Shown piece by piece: positions 17,579 to 25,409 of a DNA stretch of 64,000 nt (position 1 is the stretch's first letter; each line of letters opens with the position of its first letter). The position numbers and the translations under genes are program-made. The stretch is from CAZAYY01 sp964489525 (GTDB lineage Bacteria > Chloroflexota > Anaerolineae > Anaerolineales > JABWBV01): contig CAZAYY010000005.1 in NCBI GenBank assembly GCA_964489525.1, positions 62,001 to 126,000 on the forward strand, given 5' to 3'. The notes beneath the pieces are model-generated. The model ran no database searches. It saw only the letters and a list, made by a program, of their open reading frames with translations, and was not told where the DNA came from.

Positions 17579-17995
17579 CTACAATTCAAACCATCCAACT
17601 ACTAAGTTATTGGAGTAATCCCGGGGTTTTCGAGATGAATATTTATCATAAAACTCTTTCCATAATTCTCTTGGCGTAATATCGCCTATAAACCTATTCC
17701 CATGTGCGTCATAATCGGTATGATTTCCGACTTTCTCTTTGAATAACTCATGCCAAGATTCTTCTTCACGTAATTGTGCCTCTGATAATTCAATGATAGC
17801 AAATCTTCTGTGATAACTTTCTTCATCACTTTCCTTGAACATTTGAAACCAATGTTTTTTATTTTGAAAAAGAACAATACCGCTTTTTGGACCGTCCCAA
17901 TAATCACAATGCCAAAGTAAGCGAAATTGGCTTTTCTCTATCTTCCGTAATTGTGAAATTTGTTGATGGCTTTGTAAATCAGAGAAAGTAATCAT
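17579..17995 (-). CDS. hypothetical protein in AT-rich island
   Basis: 138 residues, soluble, rich in Trp, His, Lys and Glu, with no recognised family. Visible features are HCDYWDGPKSG near residue 30, a charged helix in the middle (LSEAQLREEESWHELFKEK) and a C-terminal FYDKYSSRKPRDY. The local base composition is markedly more AT-rich than lepA or tlyA, which suggests later acquisition. The ATG at 17995 lacks a clear Shine-Dalgarno, but a TATACA box and a 9-bp inverted repeat (18008-18035) lie just upstream. The fold resembles small proteins of unknown role; no function is proposed. Confidence 0.6.
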   Translation of the reverse strand: MITFSDLQSHQQISQLRKIEKSQFRLLWHCDYWDGPKSGIVLFQNKKHWFQMFKESDEESYHRRFAIIELSEAQLREEESWHELFKEKVGNHTDYDAHGNRFIGDITPRELWKEFYDKYSSRKPRDYSNNLVVGWFEL

Positions 17996-18007
17996 ACAAT
18001 TTCAGCT

Positions 18008-18035
18008 ACCAAACGGTTGAAGTTTGCCGTTTGGT
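18008..18035. repeat. 9-bp inverted repeat upstream of hypothetical gene
   Basis: ACCAAACGG (18008-18016) and its exact complement CCGTTTGGT (18027-18035) flank a 10-nt loop. It lies between the TATACA box and the ATG at 17995 on the minus strand. It could be an operator, an RNA hairpin in the leader, or a terminator of the gene upstream, though no T-run follows it. Confidence 0.5.
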
Positions 18036-18050
18036 GTATAGTAAGTTTTT

Positions 18051-18359
18051 CTATGGATACCTCAAAACCAACTCAGATCGTAATTTGAGCAGATATCGAA
18101 TGAGCAAAGATAAGCCCCAAAAAAACAAATAAGAAGCAAAAAGGCCAATCAATTCAAACGACCGATCAAATATCACCAAAAGTTGATTCGTAAGAATATT
18201 TTGATCACCATACAAGTTTTGAAACTCTGCCGATGTTAGAATCACACGAATATTGATTGCGGTCGATAAAACTGAAAGGAAAAATGAAACCAGCAAAAAC
18301 CTGGATATTCCCCTTGACCATTTTTCAATTCGAATCAATTTCACTTGATTTGTGTACAC
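18051..18359 (-). CDS. hypothetical small membrane protein in AT-rich island
   Basis: 102 residues from a GTG, no recognised family. Two strongly hydrophobic helices are clear (about 20-42 and 72-95), with a short amphipathic loop between and a basic N-terminus (KLIRIEKWSRGISR). No Shine-Dalgarno is seen before the GTG at 18359, so the exact start is uncertain. It is AT-rich like both neighbours. With the next gene it forms a pair of small membrane proteins of unknown role, which could be a membrane-active accessory or toxin-like pair, but nothing in the sequence proves that. Confidence 0.5.
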   Translation of the reverse strand: MYTNQVKLIRIEKWSRGISRFLLVSFFLSVLSTAINIRVILTSAEFQNLYGDQNILTNQLLVIFDRSFELIGLFASYLFFWGLSLLIRYLLKLRSELVLRYP

Positions 18360-18415
18360 AGGTTATCTCTACTAGATGACAAAAGGGTTGATAAGTTCTC
18401 CAGGATCGCATCCAG

Positions 18416-18781
18416 TTAATCTTCTTCCGAAGTATCCTCAATGGGTTCAACCAACTCACGGATTTCCATCAATAGATATATGATTTCTGAGATCGCTTGT
18501 AGAATAATATAGGTGACAAATGCCCCTACTATTGAAACAATTTCACCCAACACTGGGTACAAGAGTTCAATAAAACTGACATTTGGCCAACCTCCCAACG
18601 GTGTTCGATATCCATAATAATTTACCAGATATAAAATTGATTTTCCTATTGCAACAAAAATGACGATCCAAGCTATGCGATCAGCCCAATCGGCAAGCCA
18701 GAAAAGTTTTCGGTCAAAAAGAATACCAAATTTCTTGTCATCTAATTCTCTAGCAATTGTCTCTTGTTCAGATTTTTCCAC
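18416..18781 (-). CDS. hypothetical membrane protein in AT-rich island
   Basis: 121 residues from a GTG at 18781 with a strong AAAGGAGG 7-9 nt upstream. The N-terminal 25 residues are acidic and charged. Two membrane helices follow (about 28-52 and 70-98), and the tail is very acidic (PIEDTSEED). I do not recognise the family. The strong ribosome site shows that this is a real translated gene even though its composition differs from the genome around it. The 6-bp inverted repeat at 18811-18824 upstream may be a control site. Confidence 0.6.
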   Translation of the reverse strand: MEKSEQETIARELDDKKFGILFDRKLFWLADWADRIAWIVIFVAIGKSILYLVNYYGYRTPLGGWPNVSFIELLYPVLGEIVSIVGAFVTYIILQAISEIIYLLMEIRELVEPIEDTSEED

Positions 18782-18810
18782 CTTGTAATCCTCCTTTGTA
18801 ATCTTCCCAA

Positions 18811-18824
18811 CAATTAGTTAATTG
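18811..18824. promoter_or_regulatory. possible operator upstream of AT-rich membrane gene
   Basis: CAATTA-GT-TAATTG, a 6-bp inverted repeat with a 2-nt spacer, 30-43 nt upstream of the GTG at 18781. In AT-rich DNA such a repeat can arise by chance, so this is a weak call. Confidence 0.25.
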
Positions 18825-18952
18825 GACATCTGTTACCCTGCATAACCGCCCGATAATCGCATCATTAGGGACTTTTCGGTATTACCCTGCTGCGAAAATT
18901 ATACACCGGGCCAACTCCACTTTTAAGCGATTCTCTTGAGGGTAAAGCAGGG

Positions 18953-19762
18953 CTATGAATCTGAAGGTGAACCTACCAGCGCTTTGGCAACCAGCGGCTG
19001 GATTTCGATAGAGCCGTCTGAAGGAAGGCGAAGCCAGGCCAAAAATTCGGCGTTGCCCTTCGGCCCCACCAACGGAGAGCGCACCAGGCCGCGAATAGCA
19101 AAACCCTGCGCCTGGGTAAAAGTGAGTGTATCTACTAACACTTGCTTGTGAACCGAAGGGCTGCGAATCACCCCATCCCCCCGGGCGACTTCATCCTTGC
19201 CCGCCTCAAACTGGGGCTTGATCAATGCCACCAGGTCTCCGCCTTCGGGGGGAAACCACCCAGCAGCAACCGGCAGCAGCACCTTGAGCGAAATAAATGA
19301 AGCATCAATGGTCACAAGGCTAACCGGCTCGGGAAGCTGCTGCACATACCGGGCGTTGGTTTTCTCCATCACCACCACGCGGGCATCCTGGCGGAGCTTC
19401 CAATGCAAAATGCCAGCACCTACATCTATGGCATATACCTTTGCCGCGCCATTTTGGAGCAAGCAGTCCGTAAACCCGCCAGTAGATGCGCCAATATCGG
19501 CGCACACCTGGCCTTGTGGGTGAAAGTCAAAGGCTTCCAGGGCAGCCGCCAGCTTCTCACCGCCGCGCGAAACGTAGGGCGGGCCTTTGTCAATCACCAA
19601 CCCGGCGTCCAGGGCAACCGGTGTGGCGGGTTTGATGACCATTTCGCCATTGACCCGCACCTGCCCGGCCATCACCAGGCGCTGTGCCAGTGAGCGACTC
19701 TCCACAAGCCCGCGCTCTACCAGCAGAAGATCCAGACGCTGTTTCAGAATTTTTGGATTCAT
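18953..19762 (-). CDS. tlyA: TlyA-family rRNA 2'-O-methyltransferase
   Basis: 269 residues. An N-terminal S4 RNA-binding domain (about 8-70, RLDLLLVERGLVESRSLAQRLV) is followed by an FtsJ-like SAM methyltransferase domain with motif I DIGASTGGFTD (about 93-103) and a KPQFEAG block near 188. TlyA enzymes 2'-O-methylate 16S and 23S rRNA; older databases call them haemolysins. It is cytosolic. A TACAAT box ends 6 nt before the ATG, which predicts a leaderless transcript. It is divergent from the UbiA-like gene with only 57 bp between them. Confidence 0.93.
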   Translation of the reverse strand: MNPKILKQRLDLLLVERGLVESRSLAQRLVMAGQVRVNGEMVIKPATPVALDAGLVIDKGPPYVSRGGEKLAAALEAFDFHPQGQVCADIGASTGGFTDCLLQNGAAKVYAIDVGAGILHWKLRQDARVVVMEKTNARYVQQLPEPVSLVTIDASFISLKVLLPVAAGWFPPEGGDLVALIKPQFEAGKDEVARGDGVIRSPSVHKQVLVDTLTFTQAQGFAIRGLVRSPLVGPKGNAEFLAWLRLPSDGSIEIQPLVAKALVGSPSDS

Positions 19763-19768
19763 AACTCA

Positions 19769-19774
19769 ATTGTA
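19769..19774 (-). promoter_or_regulatory. -10 box of tlyA, predicted leaderless
   Basis: TACAAT on the minus strand, 6 nt before the ATG at 19762. A start site the usual 6-7 nt downstream would fall at or next to the A of the start codon. No good -35 and no Shine-Dalgarno are visible. Confidence 0.5.
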
Positions 19775-19804
19775 ACACCGCCCCTTTTCCAGGGATATAA
19801 GTCA

Positions 19805-19813
19805 TGCTATGAT
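19805..19813 (+). promoter_or_regulatory. extended -10 of the UbiA-like gene, predicted leaderless
   Basis: TGCTATGAT, an extended -10 box, ends 6 nt before the ATG at 19820. There is no Shine-Dalgarno, so the mRNA probably begins at the start codon. Confidence 0.55.
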
Positions 19814-19819
19814 ACATTT

Positions 19820-20689
19820 ATGTTTTGGAACCTGCTTAAAACGATGCGCCCCAAGCAGTGGGTGAAAAACGGGTTTTTGTTTGCTGCCCTGGTGTTCGAC
19901 CGGCAGTTAAACAACCTCCCGGCTATCCTGAACACCGTTGCCGGTGTAATTGCTTTTTCCATGATTGCAAGCGCCATATACATTCTGAACGACCTGGCAG
20001 ACATTGAATCGGACCGCCAGCACCCGGTTAAACGAAGCAGGCCGCTGGCATCAGGGAAACTTTCTCCCAGGGTGGCATGGGGCGGGTTGGTTTTGCTGCT
20101 GGCAGCCGGGTTAGGCATCGCCGCCAGCCTGGATGTGCGCTTCCTCGGAATCTGCATCCTCTACCTGGTGACCAACCTGGCCTACTCCTTTAGGCTAAAG
20201 CATATTCCATTGGTAGACATTTTGCTGCTGGCCAGCTTTTACGTTATGCGGGTCGGGGCGGGGGTTACCCTCATCGAGGTAGAGCGGTTTTCACCCTGGC
20301 TGTATGTATTCACCACCTTCCTGGCCCTGTTCCTGGGAATTGGCAAACGCCGGGCTGAACTTAAGAAAATGTCCAATGAAGCCGGAAACACCCGAAAAGT
20401 GCTGGAAGGGTACACCCTGCCCTTCCTGGACCAATTGAACATCATTGTCTCCAGTATGGCCATTATTACCTACAGCCTGTACACGTTTTCAGCACCCAAC
20501 CTGCCAGACAACCACACGATGATGCTGACCATTCCATTTGTGATTTTTGGCATCTTTCGCTACCTGTACCTGGTGCAGGTCGAAAACGTGGGTGAAGCGC
20601 CAGACGACGTACTCTTTTCCGACCGGCAGGTGCAGCTCTCCATCGGGCTGTTCATCCTGGCAATTTTAATCATTTTTTACTTTGCCTGA
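19820..20689 (+). CDS. UbiA-family prenyltransferase, decaprenyl-phosphate phosphoribosyltransferase-like
   Basis: 289 residues, about nine membrane helices. The N-terminal MRPKQWVKNGF and the first Mg-binding motif NDLADIESDRQHP, followed by KRSRPLASG, place it in the UbiA superfamily. The second region (VMRVGAG, then LALFLGIGKRRAEL) resembles the Rv3806c-type enzymes that add 5-phosphoribose from PRPP to polyprenyl phosphate, the first step to lipid-linked arabinose or ribose. The alternative is a quinone or chlorophyll prenyltransferase, which is less likely because KRRAEL is present. It precedes mevalonate kinase by 11 bp, so isoprenoid supply and use are linked. Confidence 0.85.
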   Translation: MFWNLLKTMRPKQWVKNGFLFAALVFDRQLNNLPAILNTVAGVIAFSMIASAIYILNDLADIESDRQHPVKRSRPLASGKLSPRVAWGGLVLLLAAGLGIAASLDVRFLGICILYLVTNLAYSFRLKHIPLVDILLLASFYVMRVGAGVTLIEVERFSPWLYVFTTFLALFLGIGKRRAELKKMSNEAGNTRKVLEGYTLPFLDQLNIIVSSMAIITYSLYTFSAPNLPDNHTMMLTIPFVIFGIFRYLYLVQVENVGEAPDDVLFSDRQVQLSIGLFILAILIIFYFA

Positions 20690-20700
20690 AAGAAACCATT

Positions 20701-21642
20701 ATGCCTGGAACCACTGCAACCGCTCCTGGGAAAATCATCCTATTTGGTGAACATGCCGTTGTGTATGGCCAACCCGCCATTGCCGCCCCGGTGCGGCAGG
20801 TTGGCATACAGGCCACCGTCACCCCTGCGCTGCGCGCCCCGAAGGGAAGCGTTCAAATCCAGGCGCCCATCGTGGGCCTGGACGCAGAACTGAACAGCCT
20901 GCCGGAAGGCCACCCCGTAGCAGAGGTTCTGCGGCTCTTGTTTGCCCGGACGAAAGTGGTCCGGGTGCCTGCCTTCAACCTGCGCATCAGTGGAAATATC
21001 CCCGTAGCCGCCGGGTTGGGGTCTGGTGCGGCAGTCTCCGTGGCCATCCTCAGGGCTGTTTCCGCTTTCCTGGGCAGGCCATTAGAGGATGCCGCGGTGA
21101 ATGACCTGGCTTTCGAAATTGAAAAAATCTACCATGGCACGCCTTCCGGCGTGGATAATACGGTGATTACCTATGCTCGACCGGTGTATTATGTCAAAGG
21201 CAAACCACTCGAACTGCTGCGGGTGGGCAAGCCGTTTGAGATTGTGATTGGCGATACGGGAATTGCCAGCCCCACTTCACAAACCGTGGGCAATGTGCGG
21301 AAGCACTGGCTGGCGCAACCCGAAAAATTCGAGAGCCTCTTTGCAAACGTGGGCGCTCTGGTGCAGGCTGCCAGGCAGGCCATTGAAGAGGGCAAGCCTG
21401 AAAAGCTTGGCGAACTGATGAATAACAACCATCAATATCTATGCGCAATGGGCGTATCTGCCCCTGCCCTGGATAAGTTGGTAACCGCAGCCCGTTCCGC
21501 CGGGGCCGCAGGGGCAAAACTATCTGGCGGCGGCGGAGGGGGCAACATGATTGCCCTTGTGCAAACCGGAACCGCCTCGGCAATCCAGGCGGCTCTGGAA
21601 GCAGCCGGGGCTGTTCGCACCCTTCACACCACGATCCAATGA
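20701..21642 (+). CDS. mvk: mevalonate kinase
   Basis: 313 residues, GHMP kinase fold. APGKIILFGEHAVVYGQPA at the N-terminus is the mevalonate kinase signature, the ATP loop is PVAAGLGSGAA (about 101-111) and the third motif is KLSGGGGGGN. It phosphorylates mevalonate at C5 with ATP in the cytosol. Most bacteria use the MEP route, but Chloroflexota are known mevalonate-pathway users. Its last 4 bp overlap isopentenyl phosphate kinase (ATGA), so the pair is translationally coupled. No phosphomevalonate kinase lies nearby. Confidence 0.94.
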   Translation: MPGTTATAPGKIILFGEHAVVYGQPAIAAPVRQVGIQATVTPALRAPKGSVQIQAPIVGLDAELNSLPEGHPVAEVLRLLFARTKVVRVPAFNLRISGNIPVAAGLGSGAAVSVAILRAVSAFLGRPLEDAAVNDLAFEIEKIYHGTPSGVDNTVITYARPVYYVKGKPLELLRVGKPFEIVIGDTGIASPTSQTVGNVRKHWLAQPEKFESLFANVGALVQAARQAIEEGKPEKLGELMNNNHQYLCAMGVSAPALDKLVTAARSAGAAGAKLSGGGGGGNMIALVQTGTASAIQAALEAAGAVRTLHTTIQ

Positions 21643-22448
21643 ACCCGTTGAATTCAAACCTCGTTTTTCTCAAGCTGGGTGGGTCCCTCATTACTGATAA
21701 GGACCGCCCCTCCACTGCCCGGTTCGCCATCATCGAAAGGCTCGCCGGAGAAATTCGGGCTGCCATGCGCGAAAAACCCACCATGCGCCTGGTTTTAGGG
21801 CATGGGTCTGGTTCTTTCGGGCACGCCGCGGCCAGCAAACACCAGACCCAAAACGGGGTCCAAAGCCCTGCAGAATGGGATGGGTTTGTGGAAGTCTGGC
21901 GGCAGGCAGCAGCCCTCAACCGCATTGTTGTAGAAACCCTGCACCATGCCGGGCTGCCAGCCATCACCTTCTCGCCCTCGGCTGGTGCCATAACCCGCAG
22001 CCGAAAAACCCAACGCTGGGACACTACCCCCATCCAGTCCGCACTGCAAGCAGGCCTGCTGCCCGTGGTGCACGGCGATGTGGTTTTTGACGAAACGCTG
22101 GGCGGCACCATCCTCTCAACAGAGATGGTGTTTGGCTGGCTGGCAAAAGCCCTGCAGCCCCAAAAAATTCTGGTCAGCGGCATTGAAGAAGGGGTGTGGG
22201 CAGATTACCCGGCTTGCACCCGGCTGGTGGCGGAAATCACCCCGGCAAACCTGGCCAAAATCCGGGCAGCAATCGGCGGCTCAAGCTCAGTGGATGTCAC
22301 CGGGGGAATGGCATCCAAAGTAGACGAAATGCTTTCTCTTGCCCGGCTGGTGCCCGGCCTGGACATTTTGATTTTCTCGGGTCTTCAGCCTGGAAATGTT
22401 CACAATGCACTGCTCGGCCAGACCCTGGGCACCCGAATTCATGATTAA
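21639..22448 (+). CDS. ipk: isopentenyl phosphate kinase
   Basis: 269 residues, amino-acid-kinase fold. KLGGSLIT (about 12-19), GHGSGSFGH with the catalytic His (about 55-63), and the long HGDVVFDETLGG segment are typical of IPK rather than of aspartate or glutamate kinases. It makes isopentenyl diphosphate from isopentenyl phosphate, the last step of the alternative mevalonate pathway in which phosphomevalonate is decarboxylated before the second phosphorylation. Biochemically studied IPKs include one from the Chloroflexota genus Roseiflexus. It is coupled to mevalonate kinase by a 4-bp overlap. Confidence 0.92.
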   Translation: MNPLNSNLVFLKLGGSLITDKDRPSTARFAIIERLAGEIRAAMREKPTMRLVLGHGSGSFGHAAASKHQTQNGVQSPAEWDGFVEVWRQAAALNRIVVETLHHAGLPAITFSPSAGAITRSRKTQRWDTTPIQSALQAGLLPVVHGDVVFDETLGGTILSTEMVFGWLAKALQPQKILVSGIEEGVWADYPACTRLVAEITPANLAKIRAAIGGSSSVDVTGGMASKVDEMLSLARLVPGLDILIFSGLQPGNVHNALLGQTLGTRIHD

Positions 22449-22458
22449 AATAGAGATG

Positions 22459-22487
22459 TTGACACTGTTTTAACCATCGAGTACACT
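22459..22487 (+). promoter_or_regulatory. sigma-70-type promoter of dgt
   Basis: TTGACA (22459-22464), an exact 17-bp spacer and TACACT (22482-22487). The predicted start near 22494 leaves a leader of about 11 nt holding the GAGG ribosome site of the ATG at 22505. This is the best-matched promoter in the window. It lies just after the ipk stop. Confidence 0.7.
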
Positions 22488-22504
22488 TTTTGCGAGGTAA
22501 CCTT

Positions 22505-23659
22505 ATGTATATCACCCGCCAACAGCTTGAACAGCACGAAAATACCTTCCTGGCGCCCTGGGGAATTCGCAGCCAGGATTCCAAAGGCCGTGAATATCCG
22601 GATTCCGAACCCGATTACCGCACAGCCTTTCAGCGCGACCGCGACCGCATTCTGCACACGACAGCCTTCCGGCGGCTGGAATATAAAACCCAGGTTTTCA
22701 TCACCTCCGAAGGCGATTACTACCGGACTCGCCTTACCCACACGCTTGAAGTTGCTCAAATTGGGCGAACCATTGCCCGGGCTTTAGGAGCCAATGAAGA
22801 CCTGGTCGAATGCATCTGCCTGGCTCACGACCTGGGTCACCCACCTTTCGGTCACTCGGGTGAAAAAGCCCTGAACCGCCTGATGAAAGACCAAAACGGT
22901 TTTAACCACAACAAGCAGTCGTTCCGCATTGTGACCAAACTTGAAAAACGCTACCCCGATTTTCCCGGGCTCAACCTGACCTGGGAAGCGCGCGAGGGTA
23001 TTGTCAAACACGAAACCGAATACGACATTGCAGATGCCACCGATTTTGACCCCGAACTGCGCGGCCATCTGGAAGCGCAAATTGCCAACGTTGCCGATGA
23101 ACTGGCCTACTCTACCCACGATCTGGATGATGGGCTGCGCTCCGGGATGATTACCCCAGCCATGCTGGAGGGGATTGCCCTCTGGGAAATCCTGGCAGAG
23201 ATGATTGGCTGGCGCCGCAAAGAAACTCTGGATGAGCTCACCCGCCACCGCCTGATTCGAAAACTGATTGGGCTGGAAGTAACCGACCTGGTGGACACAA
23301 CCGCCCAACGCCTGAGAGAAGCCAAAATTCAAAGCGTGCTGGAACTGCAGCAGCTTCCGTACAGCATTCTTGGCTTCAGCGAAGACATGCACCGGCGCAA
23401 CCGGGAATTGAAAGATTTTCTATACGCCAACCTGTACCGCCACCACCGGGTGGTGCGGATGCAAACCAAAGCCGAACGGATCATCACCGATTTGTTCAAA
23501 GCCTACCAGAGCGAACCAGAGATGCTGCCCAAGCAGGTCCAGCTGCTTGTCCCTGAACGCGGCCTTGCCCGCACGATTTGCGATTATATTGCCGGAATGA
23601 CGGATCGCTACGCCGGGGATGAACACCGGAAGCTTTTTGACCCTGCCACCTTACCTTGA
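22505..23659 (+). CDS. dgt: deoxyguanosinetriphosphate triphosphohydrolase-like HD protein
   Basis: 384 residues. The HD-domain metal ligands are visible: RLTHTLEV (His), CLAHDLGHPPFGH (HD pair) and a distal Asp in YSTHDLDDGL. The N-terminal RDRDRILHTTAFRRLEYKTQVF block is specific to dNTP triphosphohydrolases, and AFRRL binds nucleotide. It cleaves dGTP or other dNTPs to nucleoside and tripolyphosphate, helping control dNTP pools. The ATG at 22505 with GAGG about 8 nt upstream is chosen over an in-frame TTG at 22490. A strong promoter precedes it, and greA follows after 24 bp. Confidence 0.93.
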   Translation: MYITRQQLEQHENTFLAPWGIRSQDSKGREYPDSEPDYRTAFQRDRDRILHTTAFRRLEYKTQVFITSEGDYYRTRLTHTLEVAQIGRTIARALGANEDLVECICLAHDLGHPPFGHSGEKALNRLMKDQNGFNHNKQSFRIVTKLEKRYPDFPGLNLTWEAREGIVKHETEYDIADATDFDPELRGHLEAQIANVADELAYSTHDLDDGLRSGMITPAMLEGIALWEILAEMIGWRRKETLDELTRHRLIRKLIGLEVTDLVDTTAQRLREAKIQSVLELQQLPYSILGFSEDMHRRNRELKDFLYANLYRHHRVVRMQTKAERIITDLFKAYQSEPEMLPKQVQLLVPERGLARTICDYIAGMTDRYAGDEHRKLFDPATLP

Positions 23660-23683
23660 ACCAATTTTTATGGAGATGTTTGA

Positions 23684-24154
23684 ATGAGCAATAAACCCAT
23701 GTACCTGACCGCCGAAGGCCTGCAAAAGCTTAAGGATGAACTGCTTTATTTAAAGGAAACCAAACGGCTAGATATTTCCACCCGCCTTCGGATTGCCATT
23801 CAGCAAGGCGATTTAAGCGAAAACGCCGACTACATCGCCACCAAAGAAGAACAGGGCTTTGTGGAGGGCAGAATCCAGGAATTGGAGTACATCGTATCCA
23901 ATGCTGTCGTGATTGAGGACTCGAACAGGCCTAAAGACGAAGTGGGCCTGGGCTGCCGGGTTACCATCCGGGAGGAGGACTTCGACCCGGAAGTGTACCA
24001 TGTGGTTGGCGCAAACGAAGCAAACCCTCGCGAAGGCCGTATTTCAAACGAATCGCCCATTGGTCGGGCGCTGATGGGCAAGAAAAAGGGCGCTAAAGTG
24101 AACGTTGAAACGCCCAGCGGGAAAATTACCTTTACCATTGTCAACATTGAATAA
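23684..24154 (+). CDS. greA: transcription elongation factor GreA
   Basis: 156 residues, full length. The N-terminal coiled coil (about 5-78) has the acidic tip in GDLSENADY, and the C-terminal FKBP-like domain ends PSGKITFTIVNIE. It enters the secondary channel of RNA polymerase and stimulates cleavage of backtracked RNA. GGAGA lies about 9 nt before the ATG. It is followed by a perfect 13-bp stem terminator. Confidence 0.97.
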   Translation: MSNKPMYLTAEGLQKLKDELLYLKETKRLDISTRLRIAIQQGDLSENADYIATKEEQGFVEGRIQELEYIVSNAVVIEDSNRPKDEVGLGCRVTIREEDFDPEVYHVVGANEANPREGRISNESPIGRALMGKKKGAKVNVETPSGKITFTIVNIE

Positions 24155-24184
24155 CTTTCCTGGAACAACCCAGGGTTAAACAAA

Positions 24185-24214
24185 AAAACGGGCGGGTACG
24201 AACCCGCCCGTTTT
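24185..24214. terminator. bidirectional rho-independent terminator, greA / 24236-25213
   Basis: A perfect 13-bp stem: AAAACGGGCGGGT (24185-24197) pairs with 24202-24214 around a 4-nt loop, with A and T runs on both sides. It serves greA on the plus strand and the convergent unknown membrane gene on the minus strand. Confidence 0.9.
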
Positions 24215-24235
24215 GATTGAAAAACCAGGAAAAAT

Positions 24236-25213
24236 TTAGAGCGTTTCTTCTTCGCGCGGCCAAACAGCCAGTTCCAGGGTCAGGCGGCCCATGAAGCTGT
24301 TCTCGGGCAGTGGGCCTTGCCCATAGTCCATATCCACAATGCGCACAACCATCTGAAGGGTTGCTGTGTCGAGCACAAAGCTGCTGCCAGGTTGGGCTAA
24401 AATGGGCTCGCCTTTGGCTGCAAGACGTTCACGCGTGGCGGTATCGTTGTAAACATATTCACTCATCAAAACCTTGGTGATGGTCTGGATGTCATTTTTG
24501 TCAAACAGCCAGATTTCAAAGGCGCTGACCTTCTTGGGGTCGCCAACGCCAATGGTCTCTGCCAGGCCAACCCCGCATTCACCGAGGAATTCACCAGCAC
24601 CGGATTCAATGCTGAAAGAATCATCAAATAAATCATCACCAAGCATATAGGTGGTGATAAATTGGCCAAGCGGCGGCGCAGTTCCGAGGGACTGGTAATC
24701 GGTTCGCTCAGCCTCTTTTGAAGCCCGGGCAGCCTGGGCTGCAGCCGATTGGCTGACCACACCCGGTCGAGAACGGCGGGAATACATCAGGCCAAACACC
24801 AACACCGCCAACAGCAGCACCACCAGGCAAAGCCCAAAATACAACAAAGCGCTGCTGCCAGTGGTTTCTTCGACAACCGCATCTGGTGCGAGCACACCAG
24901 CTGCTTGCTTAAAATCTTCAATCAGGGCAGGCTGCCTGTCCACCACGCCCTCCAGGGCTGCGGGACCGGTTTCGCCCAACTCTTTCCAGCGCCGCTGGGC
25001 ATCCTCCGGGTTGGTGGTAAAAGCAAAGGAATCAATGGCCATGCGCAGGTAATCCACCCGGGCATCTGGGCGCAAATCGGCCGGGCCAGCGTCCGTCCAG
25101 GTCACGGGCCAAATTCCCCAACCAATGACGAACCAACCAAGAATCAGGCCAACAGCAAAACCAGCCGCTGCAGCGATGATTGGGTTTTTAAGTTTTTCCT
25201 GTATCTGTTGCAT
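24236..25213 (-). CDS. two-helix membrane protein of unknown function
   Basis: 325 residues. The ATG at 25213 has GAGGAG about 9 nt upstream; the frame is open to 25279 without support. One helix lies near the N-terminus (about 12-34), an outside soluble stretch rich in Asp, Ala and Arg covers about 35-115, and a second helix lies at about 122-145. The cytosolic C-terminal domain of about 150 residues starts LGQFITTYMLGDDLFDDSF and contains KKVSAFEIWLFDKNDI. I do not recognise the domain; it looks like a conserved Chloroflexota family. It has its own promoter and a strong terminator, so it is monocistronic. Function not proposed. Confidence 0.75.
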   Translation of the reverse strand: MQQIQEKLKNPIIAAAAGFAVGLILGWFVIGWGIWPVTWTDAGPADLRPDARVDYLRMAIDSFAFTTNPEDAQRRWKELGETGPAALEGVVDRQPALIEDFKQAAGVLAPDAVVEETTGSSALLYFGLCLVVLLLAVLVFGLMYSRRSRPGVVSQSAAAQAARASKEAERTDYQSLGTAPPLGQFITTYMLGDDLFDDSFSIESGAGEFLGECGVGLAETIGVGDPKKVSAFEIWLFDKNDIQTITKVLMSEYVYNDTATRERLAAKGEPILAQPGSSFVLDTATLQMVVRIVDMDYGQGPLPENSFMGRLTLELAVWPREEETL

Positions 25214-25309
25214 CTCTACCGCTCCTCTAAACAAGTTCACTTGTTGGATTTTGATCCATGATCCAGGTTCTGCATCCAACAGGCCTGGTTGTTTTTATCT
25301 GCTGTTCAT

Positions 25310-25338
25310 ATTGTAGACTATTGTTCTAAAATACGCAA
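25310..25338 (-). promoter_or_regulatory. promoter of the two-helix membrane protein
   Basis: On the minus strand, TTGCGT (25333-25338), a 17-bp spacer and TACAAT (25310-25315). The predicted leader to the ATG at 25213 is about 90 nt. Confidence 0.45.
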
Positions 25339-25409
25339 CAGTATAAAGGCAATCATAGATCAGATTACCTTTAACAGGTGCAAAAAACATGCCAACAAGT
25401 CACACTGGT

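Noticed and set aside
21194..22183. A 329-codon minus-strand frame across mvk and ipk
   Set aside because: Antisense to two well-conserved kinases; the peptide is Cys, Arg, Pro and Ser rich without a fold.
22490..22505. TTG at 22490 as the dgt start
   Set aside because: It lies before the predicted transcription start and ribosome site; the ATG at 22505 has a GAGG site at the right distance.
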